Source: a virus
IMG/VR virus record: IMGVR_UViG_3300042691_052879
Location: 1-28,505 of that record
DNA length: 28,505 nucleotides
Direction: 5' to 3' (one strand)
The position numbers and the translations under genes were made by a program. Below are positions 24,860 to 28,505 of this stretch, piece by piece; position 1 is the stretch's first letter; each line of letters starts with the position of its first letter. The notes under the pieces were generated by a model, which saw only the letters and a list, made by a program, of their open reading frames with translations, searched no databases and was not told the origin of the DNA.

Positions 24860-25623
24860 TATTGCGAAACTTTAACGTTCTTGGAAGTTGAAAGCTGTTC
24901 AAATGAAGAAGCCGCGCCTACCATTACGCCAGGAGTAGACGGGAGTTTTGCGTCAACTGCTCCCGCCATCATTTTAAGAAATGCCCAGAGAGGTTCGGCG
25001 AGAACTGCCGAATACATTGGAGCGGGCCCAAGCTTTGTAGTCGCAGATCCGTTCATATTCACCTCGGTAGACTCTGCCTTGATTAGCGAATTTGAAGTGA
25101 TATTGATAGTACTGTTTGCCGTGATATTGATGGTAGTGCCGACCAATTCTATGATGCTTTGACTGTCTTTGTGTTCTATGGTTATGCTGCTATCCGGATT
25201 GATAGTAATATGAGAATCTTTGTGGAAGATTTCCATACCGTTCCCCGGAGTATAGTAGACTTTCATCTCTTCGTCTTCATCATAAGCAAGAACGTGACTG
25301 TTTAGGTATGTGTCACTAATATCAGATTGCATTGCTCGGTTAATAGTCTGAATTCCATAGTACTCCGGAGAGTATAAATTTCCTTCAGAAAATTGAACTC
25401 TTACAATTGCACCTATTTTAGGTATTGATAAGCTTCCAAATCCCCCAGCCCCACCTGCAAAAACACTATTGGTTACTGGAAATGCCCAAGGAACACTTTC
25501 ATCGGGTATATCATCAAAAAGGCTAAAAACTTTTATTCTGCATCGACCTAGTTTTTCTGGATCGTCATTATCAACAACAGGCCCTAACCAAATTCTTTGT
25601 GCTAAATCTTTTTGTGTTGCCAT
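24859..25623 (-). CDS. Baseplate hub/tail spike, gp5-like (OB-fold and beta-helix, no lysozyme)
   Basis: Residues about 11-95 form the OB-fold N-domain of gp5/VgrG-type spikes (IWLGPVVDNDDPEKLGRCRI, IPKIGAIVRVQFSEGN, YYGIQTI). From about 118 to 200 comes a stretch of short repeats (SITIEHKDSQ, INITANSTINITSNS) typical of the triple-stranded beta-helix that pierces the outer membrane. T4 gp5 is 575 residues with a lysozyme domain between these parts; at 254 residues that domain is absent here. The protein should trimerise at the tip of the tail tube. It lies after the tube-cap-like gene and overlaps the 1687-residue gene. The leader has ATAAAT-rich sequence and no Shine-Dalgarno sequence. Confidence 0.9.
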   Translation of the reverse strand: MATQKDLAQRIWLGPVVDNDDPEKLGRCRIKVFSLFDDIPDESVPWAFPVTNSVFAGGAGGFGSLSIPKIGAIVRVQFSEGNLYSPEYYGIQTINRAMQSDISDTYLNSHVLAYDEDEEMKVYYTPGNGMEIFHKDSHITINPDSSITIEHKDSQSIIELVGTTINITANSTINITSNSLIKAESTEVNMNGSATTKLGPAPMYSAVLAEPLWAFLKMMAGAVDAKLPSTPGVMVGAASSFEQLSTSKNVKVSQ

Positions 25624-25641
25624 TCATTTATGAGTTATACC

Positions 25642-28446
25642 TTATTTATCGGTGTTTGTTGGAGGAGCTTCTTGCGGAGAATTTCCAAGTGTGCCCGGAC
25701 TTTGTAAATTTACATCAGGACCTTTCATTCCAGTATTTTTTTCATTCATATTGGATTCGGGTCTTGATGCATTAAGATCAACTTGACCAATTGTAGTGTA
25801 GTTGGTAATGTCTAATTTCTCTCCAGTTGATTTCATAATAACTTTTCCTAGAGACGGCTTTTCAATTCTTTGGCCTTCCAAATCAGCATTTCCAAGATCC
25901 TGTATTTGATTTACGCGATAGCTATCAAACAAAACTTTTCCAGGGTCATCGTCATTTTTTGGAAGATTGTTAAACACAACCGGATTGAGGAACTGCTTAA
26001 TGATTGCAGGGCCTGTTAAGTCCTCTTTTCCAAGTATTTTATCAGGAATTGACGGACCTTCTAATGGAACCGAACCAAAATCAGGAGTTAAGCCAAAGTT
26101 ACCTTCTTTTGCAATTTCCGGAGAAGGAGGAGCTTGCAAGTTAACAGTGGTTGGCTTTACATTACTCTTTGGAGGCTCTTCTAAGCGAACTGGATCCGGC
26201 GCTATATTTGAAACGTTAGGCGCTTGAAGATCTACATTTGTCACATTTACATTTGAAACTGGTGCTTCTGTTAGTTCTACATTGGCAGGTGTATCTGTAT
26301 TTGGTCTAGCCTCTACAAGATTCACTTCATTCGCAGATAGAGTTTTTGGAATTTTAGGTCCATCTAGACTAACTGATCCAGGTCTTCCGTCCATGCTTGC
26401 TCCTCCATCATCAAGTTTAACATTTGATAACTGCGTAGGGCTTACTGGAGGAGAATCCAATTGAACAACTTTGACCGTAACAGGCGAGGCCGGTGCGGAT
26501 GCCAATTCTACGTTTGAAGGTGGCGCAATGTTGTCCTTTGGAGGAGCTTCCAAATCCACAGAATCTGCACGGCCACCTTCTGTTGGAGGCGCAACTAGAT
26601 CAGCTTGACCTGGAGGATCATTTGCAATCGCAGGTCCTTCTAGGTCTACTGTATTTCCAGTCAACCCATTTACAGGAGGCGATGTTAAAGTAACGCTTGA
26701 CGCTGTTGGTGGTCCTAAAATTGGACCTTCCAAAACAACTGCTTTGTCTGGCGATGGTGAAATCAAAGGCGCTTCCAAAACAATATTGGATGGAGGTGCT
26801 CCTGTTAGAGGCGGCGCTTGTAATTCAACAGATCCAGAAATGTTATCACTTATTAGAGGTTGATCGAGAGAAACATTGGTTGCAGTAGCTGAACCTACCG
26901 GGGCTTCTTCAAATGGAACCGTCCCGGGAGCTGAAGGAGTCGTAGAAGGCGCAATAAAGACTACAGTACCGCCGCCTTCCGAAATTGGAGGAGCTACGAG
27001 TTCCTCGGTTGGAGGGCTCACAGGACCCGCAGAAGTTGCACCGTTGCTCTGTAAAACAATAGTGCTGAGCAGATTTTGAATAAATGGAGGAGCTTCTAGC
27101 TGAACTTTGTCAGAAATTGCTTGCGCAACTTGTGGAGGAAAAAAGTCCGAAAACGCATTGCCCAGTACAAGCCCAGCTACCGTGTCTTGCACGGCTGCAC
27201 TTAGCTGCGAAGTCACCACAGTTGAAACAGTACCAAGTAAACCACCCAATAAACCGTTTGCTCGAGTATTTTCTTCCTTTAATTGAGATTGGTGTAGTGT
27301 TTGTTTGGAAGTATCAAAAACTTCGCCTTTTACCCCTTGTATATAGCCAATTTCTGTGGAAGGAGGGCTTTGAGTTAGCGGATCCCAGAAAAAGCTGGGT
27401 ATTTTATCGGCATTTCGATCAAGAAGTCCTTGTGTATCTTTTAGAATTGCTCCTAACAGACCGTATGTGTTTCTCTCTCTTATGATTGGAGTTTTGATGG
27501 TGAATTTGTTTGTTGCCTCTTTTTCTGCTATCTTTCCGATAGAACCCAGAAAAGGCGGCGCTTCTTCTTTAATGTCAAATTCACAATGCGAAAATTCAAA
27601 TACCAAGAATGTTGCAAGTTCATCAAAGCTTCTTAGCAAAACAGGATAAGATGAGTAGCTTCCAGGATCTCTTTGAAGAGTGCTGATTAACGCGTTACTT
27701 AATCCCGACGCCCATTGTGTGTTTGGCACAACTGCGCTCACTGCACTTTGAATTCCTGCAGCAGCTAGACCGGGTATGTTAATGTTTCCAATTGGCGGGG
27801 CTTGTATAGGATTCTGAAAGTTAGCAACGTCTTGCGTTATTGCAGGATCATTCGTAGATGGTAAAACGTCAGCAGGCCTTTGCATAGATCTAATTTCGGT
27901 TATTACCAATTCCATGTCAAATGTTCTTAGATTCTGCGGCAGCATCCATCTCATATACACTGAATCAAAAACAATCTTTCTGTATAAATCCATCAAATAA
28001 GTCATTTTCAAATCAATAGATTCAAGAGTTTCGAAAGAGAGCTTCTTTTCTTTACCGCGAAAACTTTCACCTGGGTTGATTTTCCAAATTTCTTCCATCC
28101 CAGATACTTTGGTAATAAACCAAGGCATGTTTTGAATGTTTTGCAATCCGCCAATAAATTCTCTAAGCATTTGCGCCCGAGTGTATTCTCCCATATTTTT
28201 GAGATACTTAATAGCGGAATCTGGATGCTCTTCGTTATACAATAAGCCGCCTGGAAACTGGTCAAAGTCTCCAGTCAAATCTCCATACGGAATTTGGTTG
28301 AGCTCTTTAAATCTTACATAGAACCCAATATACGTGGGATCTTCATAATCTTTCCACTTATTTGGACGAGCTGCTGCATAGCCAGTTCGCCATGCTGGCG
28401 AACTATAATCCAAAAATTTTCTGGTGACTGAATCGGTAAACTGCAT
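25642..28446 (-). CDS. Tube-cap/baseplate protein with C-terminal 15-16-residue repeats, 934 aa
   Basis: The N-terminal half (1-about 460) is ordered phage sequence with a helical start (TRKFLDYSSPAWRTGYAAAR) and tail-tube-like strands (YMRWMLPQNLRTFDMELVIT, LVFEFSHCEFDIKEEAP), similar in plan to the T4 tube-initiator or tube-cap proteins gp54/gp48. From about residue 483 to 810 the sequence changes to a tandem array with the consensus V-x-L-x-x-P-P about every 15-16 residues. A short tail (LDITNYTTIGQVDLNAS, end PPTNTDK) follows. It lies upstream of the gp5-like gene, consistent with a role where tube meets baseplate. The gp48/54 link is inferred, not shown. Confidence 0.78.
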   Translation of the reverse strand: MQFTDSVTRKFLDYSSPAWRTGYAAARPNKWKDYEDPTYIGFYVRFKELNQIPYGDLTGDFDQFPGGLLYNEEHPDSAIKYLKNMGEYTRAQMLREFIGGLQNIQNMPWFITKVSGMEEIWKINPGESFRGKEKKLSFETLESIDLKMTYLMDLYRKIVFDSVYMRWMLPQNLRTFDMELVITEIRSMQRPADVLPSTNDPAITQDVANFQNPIQAPPIGNINIPGLAAAGIQSAVSAVVPNTQWASGLSNALISTLQRDPGSYSSYPVLLRSFDELATFLVFEFSHCEFDIKEEAPPFLGSIGKIAEKEATNKFTIKTPIIRERNTYGLLGAILKDTQGLLDRNADKIPSFFWDPLTQSPPSTEIGYIQGVKGEVFDTSKQTLHQSQLKEENTRANGLLGGLLGTVSTVVTSQLSAAVQDTVAGLVLGNAFSDFFPPQVAQAISDKVQLEAPPFIQNLLSTIVLQSNGATSAGPVSPPTEELVAPPISEGGGTVVFIAPSTTPSAPGTVPFEEAPVGSATATNVSLDQPLISDNISGSVELQAPPLTGAPPSNIVLEAPLISPSPDKAVVLEGPILGPPTASSVTLTSPPVNGLTGNTVDLEGPAIANDPPGQADLVAPPTEGGRADSVDLEAPPKDNIAPPSNVELASAPASPVTVKVVQLDSPPVSPTQLSNVKLDDGGASMDGRPGSVSLDGPKIPKTLSANEVNLVEARPNTDTPANVELTEAPVSNVNVTNVDLQAPNVSNIAPDPVRLEEPPKSNVKPTTVNLQAPPSPEIAKEGNFGLTPDFGSVPLEGPSIPDKILGKEDLTGPAIIKQFLNPVVFNNLPKNDDDPGKVLFDSYRVNQIQDLGNADLEGQRIEKPSLGKVIMKSTGEKLDITNYTTIGQVDLNASRPESNMNEKNTGMKGPDVNLQSPGTLGNSPQEAPPTNTDK
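26022..27000 (-). repeat. Tandem repeat region coding for about 20 copies of a 15-16-residue unit
   Basis: This part of the 934-residue gene repeats every 45-48 bp. Examples of protein units are VELQAPPLTGAPPSN, IVLEAPLISPSPDKA, VTLTSPPVNGLTGNT, VDLQAPNVSNIAPDP and VRLEEPPKSNVKPTT. DNA copies have diverged, but the 10-mer GGAGGAGCTT (plus strand, coding for the APP end) occurs exactly at 26126, 26540, 27086 and 25661. The repeat keeps register with only one- or two-residue length changes, so it is under selection as a structural unit, probably an extended or beta-solenoid rod. Confidence 0.85.
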
Positions 28447-28451
28447 CTAGG

Positions 28452-28460
28452 CTATATATT
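28452..28460 (-). promoter_or_regulatory. Candidate late-promoter element AATATATAG
   Basis: The minus strand reads AATATATAG, one base different from the other two copies, five bases before the ATG of the 934-residue gene. The spacing equals that of the element before the HAD gene. Confidence 0.3.
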
Positions 28461-28461
28461 T

Positions 28462-28505
28462 TTATACTGGAGTTGGCCACTCACGACGGGTAAGAACCAT
28501 TGTCT
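28462..28505 (-). CDS. C-terminal end of an upstream gene (frame uncertain)
   Basis: The last 59 bases lie upstream of the 934-residue gene. One minus-strand frame reads VLTRREWPTPV and stops at TAA 28464-28462; another reads SGQLQYKNI and stops at TAG 28454-28452, just five bases before the next ATG. Only one can be real. The first is listed because the remaining gap then holds AATATATAG. Evidence for either is thin. Confidence 0.3.
   Translation of the reverse strand, partial: TMVLTRREWPTPV

Noticed and set aside
26022-27000. CRISPR-like array because of regular 45-48-bp periodicity
   Set aside because: The periodicity is in the protein, the DNA units are diverged without identical repeats or unique spacers, and the reading frame is open throughout.
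26493-27485. Several plus-strand frames across the repeat array
   Set aside because: They mirror the low-complexity repeats of the minus-strand gene, and their Leu-rich translations show no independent signal.

Overview
The window is almost wall-to-wall coding (about 97 percent) and reads as part of the late virion-assembly region of a large contractile-tailed, T4-type (myovirus-like) bacteriophage genome. The evidence is a recognisable baseplate set (a gp25 homologue, a gp6-like wedge protein, a gp5-like OB-fold spike protein and very large tail or baseplate proteins) together with phage-typical PhoH, HAD and repair genes. No rRNA, tRNA, transposase, CRISPR array or host gene is visible. Of 17 complete or start-containing minus-strand genes, only one start has a Shine-Dalgarno-like sequence. 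The others follow A/T-rich leaders, which hints at a host such as Bacteroidota, but this is inference. I cannot name a species.

Nearly everything is on the minus strand, so the transcription order runs from right to left. From the right edge: the tail end of an unknown gene (28452/28462-28505); a 934-residue protein with a tube-cap-like N-terminal half and a long 15-16-residue repeat array (25642-28446); a gp5-like hub/spike protein without a lysozyme domain (24859-25623); a 1687-residue structural protein (19796-24859); a non-structural trio made of an S1-domain RNA-binding protein (18531-19745), an amidoligase-like enzyme (17091-18488) and a small protein with a T4-like capsid-targeting N-terminus (16747-17094); a 243-residue unknown (15995-16726); gp25 (15626-15988); gp6 (13906-15609); a 90-residue unknown (13634-13906); and a 2822-residue baseplate protein carrying a probable beta-propeller and PKD-like modules (5166-13634).

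To the left is a nucleic-acid and metabolism island on the same strand: a HAD phosphatase (4595-5149), PhoH ATPase (3818-4594), a PolB-type 3'-5' exonuclease (2351-3070) and a zincless-finger Fpg/Nei glycosylase (1503-2351). It is interrupted by the only plus-strand genes in the window, a zinc-motif small protein and a SET-domain protein (3203-3870). Two further structural genes (647-1453 and the partial 1-628) end the window.

Many genes overlap as TAATG or ATGA, pointing to translational coupling: spike to 1687-residue protein, amidoligase to small targeted protein, gp6 to 90-residue to 2822-residue protein, and exonuclease to glycosylase. The most interesting elements are the S1/amidoligase/targeted-protein trio inside the baseplate operon, the repeat array, the propeller-bearing giant protein, and the SET cassette whose end overlaps phoH antisense. 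No non-coding stretch longer than 300 bases exists; the longest is the 132-bp divergent gap at 3071-3202.
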